A model generated the notes under the pieces. The model was not told where the DNA came from. It ran no database searches and was given only the letters and a program-made list of their open reading frames with translations. DNA of 64,000 nucleotides from Barthelona sp. PCE. Taxonomy: Eukaryota; Metamonada: BaSk clade. The DNA lies in NCBI GenBank assembly GCA_040285745.1, contig JAUFOR010000003.1, forward strand, positions 992,001-1,056,000. Reading direction: 5' to 3'. The translations under genes were made by a program, and so were the position numbers. Of the stretch, positions 44,139-54,500 are shown piece by piece; the stretch's first letter is position 1; every line of letters starts with the position of its first letter.

Positions 44139-46385
44139 ATGTCCGTGCCTCGTAGCGTTTTCCCAAACGCACTGCACAAGGGCCCGTTTATACACGAGCA
44201 CAAAACCTTCGATACTTCATCAAATTTTATTTCGCAACTTCTGTCTCTTGAAAGATGCCCAAACTATCAATCAGTTGGTGTATTTGGGGGGATATCAGTG
44301 GGGAAAACAGCACTTATCGATCATATACTGTCCCACAACCACGAACTTACGAAGGGTTTTTCTAATACTCATAAACTGTGTTCTGAGATGTGCACAACAA
44401 CGCACATCTCTTTTACGACCGCTTTAGGCAGTACTGCTCAGGGAAAATCAGCCCTGCTTACACTGGTGGATACACCTGGGCATGCGGACCTATTCAGTGC
44501 CGCAACTCATATTCTACCCTTAATAGACGTGGGACTATACGTCGTGGATGTTGTGGAAGGTGTTAACATATATGCTCATCGTATGATACGGGAATTGATG
44601 AGCGCACGCGTCCCAATCATTTTTGTGATTAACAAAATAGATAAACTCTTTCTAGAGCAGAAGATGGCTCCAGAAAATGCATTCAACAAGCTAAATTCTG
44701 TTGTCAACGACCTTCACTCCATTGTTAAGTTCGATACCAACAATCTAGCCTTGTCTTGCCTTAATTTCAATTGCCTCTTCACATTGGATGCCTTTAGAGC
44801 ACATTACTCCACTGACGCTATCGGTTGGGATTCCAACTTTCCAGATTTCGTTCTCCAACCGCTGTTCAAGTTGATGTCTTTCCCATTTCGGTATGAGGCT
44901 GAGGATCTTCCACGTGCCCTGAAACGCATTGGCTTCACCGTAACAAATGATATAATCCCGCTATCGGTTCACGAAAAGGTGAGCTATCTGCTGAGGTTGT
45001 TCTTGGGCGGAGGCTGGATAGAATCGATATTAGTACAGGTTGACCCCCGTGACACCTGCCCTGAGAAGCCCATGATGGTTCTCCTTGACAATGACAATGC
45101 ATATTCGGTGTGTAGATTCGCACGGCGAGTTAACAGAAAGAACTTCACTCTCGGCAGTCGCTGCATTCCGGACTGTGAGCTTTTCATACCACAGGGTCGC
45201 GCATACATGCCAGTCGATTCAGTCCCTGCTGGTGTCGTGTGCTGCATATGCGGAATCCACTCTCTCCCTCATGAAACCAATATGGGTAACCCAATGATGA
45301 CCGTTTCCATAGCACCAGAGGAGATTGGGCAGTACCACTCCCTTGCCGCGCACTGCTCTCTATTGGAACTCGTGCATCCTTCCGTTTCTGTAACCAAGAA
45401 CTGTGACGAAACGGAGCTAAGTCTGGCGGGTGGCGGCGAGTTCGATTTAAACGTATTTCTCCACGATCTCTCGTTCTTGATGCTGGAGGGTAACCAATCA
45501 TTCATTGTGAGCGACCCTCAGCCGGTTGTGAGGGAGACTGTTACAATCATCAGTCAAGTGTCAGCCGAAACAATCTCAAAGTATGGAAACTTTGTTTTGC
45601 GCACTGTTGCTGAACCTCATGTCAGACAGAGAAATGAGCCATCTTCGTACTTTAGATCAAACGTACTATCTGTCTCCCATGATTGCCTTCTTGTTATGGC
45701 CATTGTGCCTGTTGAATCAACGAAAGAGGCTGTAGTTGAAGCTGAAATGATGAGAACCGCCCTCAAAAACTGCAAGAAAACAATTGATGCAACTTTTGAA
45801 CGCTTTGTTAAATACGGTCCACTAACTCGCTCTCGTGTTTCCGGATGTATGTTCCACATCACAGGATTTGAGCGGTTTAGTCAGGGGGAGATTGACGCAG
45901 CTGAACTGAGTGAAGCCCTTACCAATTCACTAACAGCCGCATTCTATCTTGCTGAGCCACGGTTTCTTCTCAGTGAATATTTATTCGAGGTCATTTGCCC
46001 AACACAGAAGATTAAAACAGTGCGTAACATCGTTGAAAGAAGACCCTTTGCACGATATCGTACAGCACATAACATTGTAGGGACATCTCTTTCATACCTG
46101 CAGTTCAACCTTATATCGCTCGACGCCATTGGTATGGAGGTTGATATTCGCGCTGGGACTAATGGTGCTGCGTACATTAACAAGTATTCATCGCAGTTCA
46201 TGCTCCTTAACGCCGATCCACTAGATGCTCGTATTGTTATCGAGCCACTTGCAATTTCCTCTCAGCCGAAGCTGGGTAGGGAACTGTATATCAGACTACG
46301 CGGGCGTAGGGCAATCCCTCAGTTTGATATGGAGCGATACGTCAGCTCTGAGACATACACCACCATTAAAAGTCTTGGCCTTTGA
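44139..46385 (+). CDS. SNU114: U5 snRNP GTPase Snu114/EFTUD2-like
   Basis: EF-2-like GTPase of the U5 snRNP that controls spliceosome activation and disassembly. 748 residues: P-loop GGISVGKT (50-57), LVDTPGHADLF, VINKIDKLFLEQKMAPENAF followed by NKLNSVVNDLHS (Snu114: [23 protein letters not shown]), later EF2 domains, and the C-terminus LGRELYIRLRGRRAIPQFDMERYV matching LAREFMIKTRRRKGL. It lacks the acidic N-terminal ~100 residues of human EFTUD2 (972 aa), and divergence is high. Not eEF2: no diphthamide HRG loop is seen. It ends in TGA, 8 bp from a convergent gene. Confidence 0.8.
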   Translation: MSVPRSVFPNALHKGPFIHEHKTFDTSSNFISQLLSLERCPNYQSVGVFGGISVGKTALIDHILSHNHELTKGFSNTHKLCSEMCTTTHISFTTALGSTAQGKSALLTLVDTPGHADLFSAATHILPLIDVGLYVVDVVEGVNIYAHRMIRELMSARVPIIFVINKIDKLFLEQKMAPENAFNKLNSVVNDLHSIVKFDTNNLALSCLNFNCLFTLDAFRAHYSTDAIGWDSNFPDFVLQPLFKLMSFPFRYEAEDLPRALKRIGFTVTNDIIPLSVHEKVSYLLRLFLGGGWIESILVQVDPRDTCPEKPMMVLLDNDNAYSVCRFARRVNRKNFTLGSRCIPDCELFIPQGRAYMPVDSVPAGVVCCICGIHSLPHETNMGNPMMTVSIAPEEIGQYHSLAAHCSLLELVHPSVSVTKNCDETELSLAGGGEFDLNVFLHDLSFLMLEGNQSFIVSDPQPVVRETVTIISQVSAETISKYGNFVLRTVAEPHVRQRNEPSSYFRSNVLSVSHDCLLVMAIVPVESTKEAVVEAEMMRTALKNCKKTIDATFERFVKYGPLTRSRVSGCMFHITGFERFSQGEIDAAELSEALTNSLTAAFYLAEPRFLLSEYLFEVICPTQKIKTVRNIVERRPFARYRTAHNIVGTSLSYLQFNLISLDAIGMEVDIRAGTNGAAYINKYSSQFMLLNADPLDARIVIEPLAISSQPKLGRELYIRLRGRRAIPQFDMERYVSSETYTTIKSLGL

Positions 46386-46393
46386 CTTTCACC

Positions 46394-48052
46394 TTAGAGA
46401 TATGTGCTTCCAATAGCTATTATGTCCTGCACGTTCTCGTATGGCCCGATTGTGTGAATATTAGTGTTTCTGAGATATTCCTCTTCTAGCTGCTTATCCA
46501 GCTTCAGCGATGATATTTCAAAGCAGGTGCCTTCACCGAGGAACATAGTAATGTAACGGGCAGCCGAGAATCGCTTCAAAAGGCGCTGAATCGCCATTTC
46601 TTTTTGAGCTTCAAAGCTATATATCATGTTGAAGGGAAAGAAAGGTTCTAGTTTTAGTAAACATGCAGACACCATAATATGTGGGATCGAGCGCTTACCG
46701 ACAAGTACAAGCGTTGGTGGATTCCCGTTTGTTGACTTATACGTTGACAGTCGTTGAATGAAGGCGGCAAAAAGTCTGAATCGATCACTAATTGCACCAT
46801 TAATCGCCTTGAGCGCCCGTGTACGCCCATTCAGCTGTCCCTCGATGAGATCTCTGTTCTTGCGCAATTGCTCATACCTCTGCTCGAGAGTTCTTATCTT
46901 TGGTACAGAGTCGGGTCTTAGCGAGCGGCGGACGTTGTCAATATTATCAAATCGCTGGATCTTCCCCTTTCCATTGGGAAATAAATACGCTGTAATAGGC
47001 TGCTTGATACTACGCACAACATGCACCGGTTCTATCAAGGCCTGTTGTGCACTTACTGTGTTGATTGGGAAGAGAGCGTCAATGTCAAAGATAAAAACGC
47101 TTGGTCCAGGTTGCCTCCCCTGATTCTGTTGTTCAACCACGGATGGAAACCACGGGTTATTCGTCCGCACACAATTGAGCAGCTCCACGATTCTGTGTGT
47201 GTTTTTGGCGTTACGGAACTGGACTAGGTCGTCTGCTACGTTCTTCTTGATCATGAAACGAAGGTTTCGAATGTTTGGATGAGGATCAATCAACGACATC
47301 ATCGTTCCATGCGACCGCTTGTTTTGAAGAAACTCTAACCGAGTGGTCAACCTGAAATGACGAACACTGAACTCTTGCTTCAGATATATTACGGTGTTGC
47401 GCAATTTCTTGACGATCTCTTCATTTGAAGTGAAGAAAACACGCAGTTCAGGAATTTGCCCACATATCTCAATGGTTTCCTCCAGTTCTGTTGCCATTTT
47501 CATCATAGAATCGCATGCTACGTGCCAAAGACCAAAGGAAAGATCTGGTTTTTTTGGTTCGCTCAAATTGAACTCAATTCTTCGCACATAGCGTTCCAAT
47601 GTCATTGTTACAAAGTGTGGGAGATGCATTATGCTCGTTTCAGGCATGTTGCGCTCAGGGTAATGAATAAGAAATGCCTTTAAAAACTTGATAATTCCTC
47701 GCATAAGATTTATCAACAAATGACCACGATTGCTTCCTAAAACATCCGAATACGACGTCCTGAACATTGCTGAAAGACGGCGAATCACATGTACAGGAAC
47801 CAAAAACATTCTTTCATTGGAAAATGAAAATTCCTTCGCATCTTTCGACTCCAGTGTCCATGAATTATTGAATATGTATTCGCACACCTGGTTAAGGTTC
47901 CTTGTATAAGACAAAAAGTCGTTTGGATGTTCAAAGGGATCAAGATTAGAAAAAACTTCTTTATCCTTACCGTGCTTGCCCAAATCACTGCGCCAATGTG
48001 TATAAATTTGCTTAAGAATCTTAACTATGTCAACATCTAAGTGCAAAACCAT
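46394..48052 (-). CDS. Hypothetical protein, 552 aa
   Basis: Not recognised. Mixed alpha/beta protein with no TM or signal. The N-terminal half is helical (VKILKQIYTHWRSDLGKHGK, RNLNQVCEYIFNNSWTLE). A Lys/Arg-rich middle (about 225-290) is followed by a stretch with hydrophobic strands (PSVFIFDIDALFPINTV, then NPPTLVLVGKRSIPHIMVSA) that could be a Rossmann-like unit. A helical hairpin (about 385-430) lies between. The ATG at 48052 avoids overlap with the upstream tandem TBC gene, whose stop lies 27 bp before it. Confidence 0.7.
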   Translation of the reverse strand: MVLHLDVDIVKILKQIYTHWRSDLGKHGKDKEVFSNLDPFEHPNDFLSYTRNLNQVCEYIFNNSWTLESKDAKEFSFSNERMFLVPVHVIRRLSAMFRTSYSDVLGSNRGHLLINLMRGIIKFLKAFLIHYPERNMPETSIMHLPHFVTMTLERYVRRIEFNLSEPKKPDLSFGLWHVACDSMMKMATELEETIEICGQIPELRVFFTSNEEIVKKLRNTVIYLKQEFSVRHFRLTTRLEFLQNKRSHGTMMSLIDPHPNIRNLRFMIKKNVADDLVQFRNAKNTHRIVELLNCVRTNNPWFPSVVEQQNQGRQPGPSVFIFDIDALFPINTVSAQQALIEPVHVVRSIKQPITAYLFPNGKGKIQRFDNIDNVRRSLRPDSVPKIRTLEQRYEQLRKNRDLIEGQLNGRTRALKAINGAISDRFRLFAAFIQRLSTYKSTNGNPPTLVLVGKRSIPHIMVSACLLKLEPFFPFNMIYSFEAQKEMAIQRLLKRFSAARYITMFLGEGTCFEISSLKLDKQLEEEYLRNTNIHTIGPYENVQDIIAIGSTYL

Positions 48053-48078
48053 TGTGTTAATAAAAAAAGGGATGTAAA

Positions 48079-49257
48079 CTAACAAACGTGTTTATTTCTG
48101 GGTGACACAACTTCAAATGTCGCATCATCAAGATCAATATCAAGGCTATTTGGTGGCTCCGGTCTCTGATAATAAGCCTGCTTTCTCTGTTCGCGTATTC
48201 TTAAATCTGCAAAAATTTTAGGCCTCACCTGTGTTCTGATCTGTATCACCTTATTCCATGAGAACGTACCCATGCTTTTGAACGTCATGTCAAAGAGAGG
48301 TTGCTCTGCAATACATTTGTCCAGAGATCCTAAGATGTTGCTGGTGCTGGTCAAATCGGTTGTTCGCAACAAATGGTCCTGCATCAATCTAAGAATGGCA
48401 ACTCCCACTCTGAAAAGGATCTTTGGCCCTTCTGACACTATACAATCAATAATTCGGAACACACATGGTGGACTCAGGGTTTTTGAAAACAAACACATAA
48501 ACCAATCTGTGGTAAAGAAATTCAGTCCTGCGCCTTGTTTCTCAATGTGCTCTATCACAAATGCACATCCCTTCCACTTGGCGAGCTCGATAAGGACTTG
48601 TTGGTCGATTTGGACACCACTCAAATTTCCTTTATAGTAGTTCGGGGGGAGTTTATCAATTAGTGCTGTTAGAAGCCAAAAGCAATCCTCCTCTGTGATA
48701 TCTGTGTGTGCGAGGAAGACAAATACAATGTAGTTGAGCGATTGTGTGTATCCCAATGATGGATTGTGGAAACTATAAGCAACCAAAATGCGACGCATAC
48801 GTTCCAATATTCGTTTAGAATGGATATGTTGGTGTTTAGGGAAAGTACGGCGGAGATCGCTCTCTATAAGGTCGGTATAATCTGTTTTTCGGCTTGCATT
48901 GTTGACAACAAGCTGAGCATAATGGTCTACATTGGCCTCCCTAAGTCTGCGTGCCCCTGAAAGGGCCATCCATACACCTCCACGGTGTTCCACGGCAACA
49001 CCGTCACGAACGAGGGTTTTTGTACGCTTATCGAGTTGTAATCCACAGTACAAATCCGATGTGTTTGTTTTACGCTGAACATTTGATAAGTGTGCAATCC
49101 ATTTGCGCGACCGAGCAGGTTCAAGCTCACATGACCTTCTAAACGAAGATTCCATGAAAGGAGTCACATCATTGTACAGAAAGCCATACGGTCCCCAAAA
49201 CTCAGTTTCATCGTTTTCAGACAGCTCTGGTGGTAGTGGTGTGAAGAGCGATGCCAT
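48079..49257 (-). CDS. TBC-domain Rab GTPase-activating protein
   Basis: 392 residues with a TBC domain (about 85-310). Order of motifs: EHRGGVWMALSGA (family: RxxxWxxLxG), LIESDLRRTFPKHQ with the catalytic arginine finger (IxxDxxRT), LVAYSFHNPSLGYTQSLNYI with the glutamine finger (YxQ), TEEDCFWLLTALIDKLPPNYY, and WFMCLFSKTLSPPCVFRIID. Both fingers are intact, so it should stimulate GTP hydrolysis by a Rab, possibly in the same traffic routes as the Rab11-like GTPase 8 kb away, although pairing is unknown. Start set at the ATG at 49257. Confidence 0.92.
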   Translation of the reverse strand: MASLFTPLPPELSENDETEFWGPYGFLYNDVTPFMESSFRRSCELEPARSRKWIAHLSNVQRKTNTSDLYCGLQLDKRTKTLVRDGVAVEHRGGVWMALSGARRLREANVDHYAQLVVNNASRKTDYTDLIESDLRRTFPKHQHIHSKRILERMRRILVAYSFHNPSLGYTQSLNYIVFVFLAHTDITEEDCFWLLTALIDKLPPNYYKGNLSGVQIDQQVLIELAKWKGCAFVIEHIEKQGAGLNFFTTDWFMCLFSKTLSPPCVFRIIDCIVSEGPKILFRVGVAILRLMQDHLLRTTDLTSTSNILGSLDKCIAEQPLFDMTFKSMGTFSWNKVIQIRTQVRPKIFADLRIREQRKQAYYQRPEPPNSLDIDLDDATFEVVSPRNKHVC

Positions 49258-50056
49258 CCCATGCAATTTGTAACTGGAAAGAAATGGTATTACAATCTAA
49301 ACTTGCCTCCCTAAGCTTTTAACTTGTTGTAAAAGTATCTATCAAACTTTTTGACCAGAGCATGGATAATGTACTGTTCTAAATGCAAATAAATGTCAGT
49401 GTATATGTTTTGTTACACATATAAATTTTTAAGGTACTATATCTCTGAAGTAGATCTTTTAATTGATGCTTTTGAAGTGTTTATTCTTTTTTTAGTTGTA
49501 TTTATTGGTATAATAAAGTAAATGCTTTTATCATACTATATACTGCTTATTGGTGTATTTTAGCTTTGATTTAATATGTTCATATAAGTTTGACAAACTA
49601 TACACAACATAAAATTCCATTTGGGAAAACGGTACTGCAATATAAAAAAGTCGAAACTTAAATTTTGAACTGCTGCAAGGCACATAAACGTGTAAAATAC
49701 AGCAACCATTAACAAAAACGACTGTTTATCTTTGTAATTGTTAAAATTAAGCTTGTAGTAATGATATTCTTTCTTTACTTACATTATCAACTTTATATTT
49801 TTTTTATACCTTTAAAATGATATTTTATAATCATTGTAATATAAGAAAAATACTAAATAACAATTTATAACAAGAAAAAAAATGAAAATTTTTTTCTGGT
49901 AAATAGTCACCATACTTTCTATTTGAGGATAGTATGAATGGTTGTATCTATACAACCACTTAAAAATGCTTAATGGCCATGGTAATTTGTTTTTTCTATC
50001 TCGATTGTTATTCGTTATTCTACTAAATTAAATCATTGATGATTTCCGTAAAATTA
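49258..50056. other. AT-rich spacer upstream of tRNA-Ser
   Basis: About 800 bp of strongly AT-rich sequence without a credible ORF, similar in texture to 23.8-24.5 kb. Nothing recognised. Confidence 0.5.
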
Positions 50057-50139
50057 GTCCCAATCGTATAGCGGTTTTATTACGGTAGCTTGCTAAGCTA
50101 TTGCCTTCGGGCTCCAGAGTTCGAATCTCTGTTGGGACG
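50057..50139 (+). tRNA. tRNA-Ser (GCT)
   Basis: 83-nt class II tRNA: acceptor GTCCCAA/TTGGGAC, D-stem GTA/TAC. Anticodon stem GTAGC/GCTAT (one G-U) has loop TTGCTAA with anticodon GCT. The variable arm is GCC TTCG GGC, the T-arm CAGAG TTCGAAT CTCTG, the discriminator G. No intron; five T follow. Confidence 0.95.
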
Positions 50140-50587
50140 CTTTTTGGTTTAGTTTTTACTTTACCCTGCTTAACTTTAAGGGTGAATTACTTCAATAATT
50201 CTTCTCATTTTTTACATAATTTTATTTATTACAACCAAATACATAAGATTTCAAACCACTAAGTAACTTTTAATTCAATTTTTAAACTTCTTTAATTCAT
50301 TATACCAAACCCTTCTACAAGCTGAAATGACCTCCCTTTTTGTGTTGAATGAGAGACCAGTCAGAGAAGGAACCCAAAAACAAACTAGAATCAATAAAGT
50401 GTTTTTAAATCTTGTATGAACGCTTTATCTATGTTTATCTGTTCTCAGGTGGTCTAGTACAAATAAACATCGTTACTCAGAGCATCCACATATCTTCACA
50501 GAAGCAAATTTGTAGAAGAAATTTGCATATTGTTATTCATCCTATAACGTTTCTTTAAGTCTCTTAAGAACTTGTTTAATAGTAGAT
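50140..50587. other. Intergenic, 448 bp
   Basis: Spacer between tRNA-Ser(GCT) and the spliced secreted-protein gene. Base composition becomes less AT-rich after about 50300. No gene recognised. Confidence 0.45.
50141..50145 (+). terminator. Pol III T-run after tRNA-Ser(GCT)
   Basis: Five T beginning two bases after the discriminator base of tRNA-Ser(GCT). Confidence 0.8.
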
Positions 50588-51155
50588 ATGAAATTCACAG
50601 CCCTCTTTTTATTGATCTGCACAGCTGCAATGACTTCAGCTTTTACAGTGCAACCCTGCATCGGCGGAAAAGACGCCATGCACAGCTTCATGCCCTTCCC
50701 AACCCCCATCGCCAAGGTCGCTCTTGCCCGTTCCTACAAGGACGTCAAGATGAGACTGCTCAGCATTCGTGAGGAATCTCACAGTTCTTCATGGAATGTT
50801 GGTCTTGGTGTAACATATCAGGGCGTCACAGCTGACTTTAAGCTCGGTCATTCCAAGCAGGATCAACTCAAGCTCACTGATGATGACAGTTTTGAAATTG
50901 GAGAGGTTTCACTCTCTTCTGATGAGTCTTATATCGCATTATACGGGCTATGGTGTTCTAGATGTGGAGCAATGTATGACAAAAAAAACTGAGAAAAAAA
51001 AGAAAAAATTTTTCTCGCATTATGATGGAATATAACTAATTTTTAGGGTTACTATGAATACTTCTGAGCTTGGTGACGTCAAATCCTTCATTGAGGATAC
51101 TGTCGACCCCGTTGATCTCATGCTTCAAGTAATTAAGGATCACAAGCGCCATTAA
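50588..51155 (+). CDS. Secreted protein, two exons, unknown family
   Basis: Spliced as 50588-50973 plus 51047-51155, 164 aa. A signal peptide (KFTALFLLICTAAMTSAF) is followed by a mature domain of about 145 residues with beta-like SSSWNVGLGVTYQGVTADFK. A CSRCG pair lies near the junction, and a short acidic/helical C-terminus ending KDHKRH comes from exon 2. Unspliced, the frame would end in YDKKN plus TGA inside the intron. Family not recognised. Support for exon 2: a donor/acceptor pair of the same type as three other introns here, frame preserved, and a clean 35-codon open frame ending in TAA. Confidence 0.65.
50974..51046 (+). other. Intron of secreted-protein gene, 73 nt
   Basis: Begins GTATGA and ends AACTAATTTTTAG; phase 2 (AT|G). 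Its branch-like CTAAT sits at the same distance from the AG as in ARP3. It contains an in-frame stop, so retention would truncate the protein. Confidence 0.7.
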
Positions 51156-51505
51156 GCTTTCAAATTGGTTACTCAAAACCATGATCGTTTTCGAGCACGC
51201 TTTATAATAAAATTTTCGAGAAATATAGCAGTATGAAAAGGTAAGGATTTGATTGAGGGTTATTTTCGGATCTGTATCAAAGCTGACACAGGCATTTGAT
51301 ATGCTATATCATATATGAATGTAACATTCTTGTAATCAATTAAAGAAATTCTTTGAGGAGTTGCCTGTGAAAAATTACTCCAGCATACAAATATTTTGGT
51401 ATTTTTTAAAAACTTTTGTATTTGACCGATTGAATGTACATTATCTAGTTAAAAATAGCTTTTCAAAAATGTTTTTCTTTTTTCGCCATATTCAGACATA
51501 TTCCT
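51156..51505. other. Intergenic, 350 bp
   Basis: AT-rich spacer upstream of the 1529-aa gene; a T/C-rich tract precedes its ATG. Nothing else recognised. Confidence 0.45.
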
Positions 51506-54500
51506 ATGAGTTCGCATTATGATGCTCAATCATTCCGGACATCGGTGCCAAAGATGACCAACATAATAGCTGGAAATGTTCAATTGGGCAACATTTATGG
51601 TATTCATCGTGATAACCTTATTCAGTATAATATTGACTCTAGGGAGAGCACAGTGATCCCAGTTCCTGATCCTGCAGCTATTACCAGCCTTATTTCTGAT
51701 CCACTTACAGGGGTTTTGTTTATTGTCTGTAACAACCAGATTTGCTATCTCATACCGGGCCAAGAGTGCACACAGCTTGAGCCAATCCACATGGTGTTCG
51801 GCATCCCAATACCAATTGTCGATGTAATGGTGATATCAATGTCAACAAACGGAGGTCATATTGCTGTATGTTTTTTCACTGATGGTTCTTATTGGGTACA
51901 TACCATAGATGTCACCAACCCCTACAACTTCATCAACGCGGGTTCTCATCAACTACATCAAGAATCTATTACAGCATTAGCACTGAATCATAATGGACGT
52001 AAAATATTAGCGGCTTGCAACAATACATCTTATGACTTTATGGAAATTAACTTCGATAGTGGAGAGCAGCGTTTCATACCGCTGTATCCCGATGCAGATC
52101 AGCCTCTTGTTAAAAGTTTCTTCTGTCATGGCGATCACATTCATTGGGTTTATGCTGAGAACTTGTTGTATCACTACACCATTGTAAGCCCGGGTGAGGA
52201 TAGGGTAGAGGATCACCACTCCATGGAAATGGAAAGCTGGGTGTGCGATATTCAACGCGTGCATGGTGATCAACTGCTTGTCAAGCTAGAAGGAGGAATG
52301 TTCGAGATAATGCGCTTAGACAGCCCCCGCTCCGGAATCAAGACGTTTACGTGTTATAAAATGAACGTAACATTTATTGTTCCAGGTGAGGAACAGTTTT
52401 GGATAGTTGCTCCCTATGAAGGAAAATTACGTGCATATAAAGCTGATCAGGATGAAAGCACCCCTGAAAGGAAGCGTGGTCGGAAAAGACGACGAGCTAA
52501 TAAGACTGAGGAAGGTGGAGAAGGGAGATCTGAAAGAAAACGTGGAAATCGCGGTTACCGTAATAACAATGCAAAGCTAGAAGAGGGTGAGCAGGCCCCG
52601 GTGTTGAAGCGTAAGAAACGGAGAAACGAGCGAGACGGGACGATGTTTGAAAGTTCAAAATGTGCAATAATTGTTTCCGGTGGTATTGCCAAGATTCACT
52701 CCATGAGTTCTCCGGACGGGGAGCCCGTTACAGACTACTGCGTATCAAAAACTGCAATGGCTGCAGTTGTGCATGATGAAATAGTCGTTTGTGATAGTCA
52801 ACGAGATCTCATCCGAGTCAGTGCGCCGGAAGGTGCCATCAAGATAGTAATTGTGAACAACCGCATCGTTTGCATTGGTAAGTCTCAGTGTGTCGTCTAT
52901 GATATGACACTGAAGGGTGTAGCAAGCCATAGTGTTGAGATCTCGAAAGTCAAGGACTATGTTGTGGGTGACAATGTGTTTTACATTCTATTTGATAGCT
53001 ATTCGGTATTTGGAGCACATGTATACAGTTCCAAAACAATTACTATTCCTTTCTCAGCAACAAAAATAGTTGAATTCAAAATAAGCGATGTTAAAACAGA
53101 CCTTTCGTTAAAATATGATGTCAAGAAGCCGGTAAGATGCTTGATAAGATATAATGAGTATGGGTTTTTTCATTCAAATGATTGGATGAACAGTGCGGCT
53201 CAGTTGGCAGTAATTGGACAGCAATCGGTCGCTGATAACATAATCCCGTCTGCTAAACCCATTGTTGCGCACGGAAAAAAGGCAGTTACCGAGTATAAAA
53301 GCATTTTCGACAAGCAAAAGGCTGGTATAAAAAATTTACTCGAGCGCTTGGTTGCTAAGGACGAAAAACAGGTGAATGAACTTATTTGGGCGATGGAGCA
53401 TCTATTGATTAATATGGATGCATGTTATGAGAGATGCAAAGCTAACATCAACGAGAACGTTCTCGTTGAGTTGTTAAAGTGCAAAAAATCATGGAAATAC
53501 CCTGAGGAGATTACGTATGATACTATTCGGGTGTTGGAAAAAATGCAGGGTGAGATCAATGCATTGTGCGGAGACGTTAATCCGAGAGCAGTGCGGACAC
53601 ACTTTCTAAGACGTTTAGAGATGATGTATCTACGAAATCCGTCATTGTTGATTGCAAACGAAGCGCATATGCAGCGTATAGATGCAGCAATTGCAACAAA
53701 CAACAAGTATTTCACTTTCTGGAAAGAATTCAAAATCGAAACACACATTTGTGCAGCTCTCGGAGCTTGTCTTGCACTCAAAGACAGACTCATAGGTGTA
53801 GTAGCCATGATGAAGGAAGGTTCAGATGTGCTTTCTGATGCAAGAGACATTGCAAGAGAGTCAATGCGTATCCAATCGACTATTAATAACGTTTTCGTTC
53901 ATTTTGCAACAAATAGCATCCGCATAGAGGCAAATGGCATCTTAGACCGTCAATTAGCACTTGTATCTTTCAAAAAAGCTAGTTATACAGCTGAAATGAT
54001 GCTCAACAAGTTTAACCTAAAGGTAGACTGTGATGTAGATGTGGAGTGCGCCGCTTTATACTCTAACGCTTTGTTATTGGGGCTGCATGACGAAAAAGTC
54101 ATGCAAAAAGATGCCCAGAGAGACACATATCTTAAATGTTTCTGCGTGTCAGATCTTCATCGCGATAGGTCACTAAACTCCTTACGAAACGAGTTAAATG
54201 TGCTTCTCCGCCATGAAGATAGTTTTATTTCAGTAGAACGCCTCGTATTTGTCGTTGACGGAAATACTCCAACAGTTTCATATATTGTTTTAGAGCTAGA
54301 GTATGCATCATTTGATCTTATCATGTACATAGAGCACTTTTGCACCCCTTTTAATCTTGAACAGCGGCACACAATTGCACGTCGGCTAATTACCGCAATG
54401 TGGACACTTCATAGTATGAACATTATTTGGAGAGATGTAGCACCTCAAAATGTTCTAATATTTTGTGAAGAGGATGGTACCATTACTGACGTGAAGCTGT

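Noticed and set aside
712-46385. Global reassignment of UGA to a sense codon
   Set aside because: UGA ends at least eight genes here (712, 2196, 7895, 15641, 17343, 19609, 24550 and 44139 loci) at sensible positions, and other conserved genes have no internal UGA.
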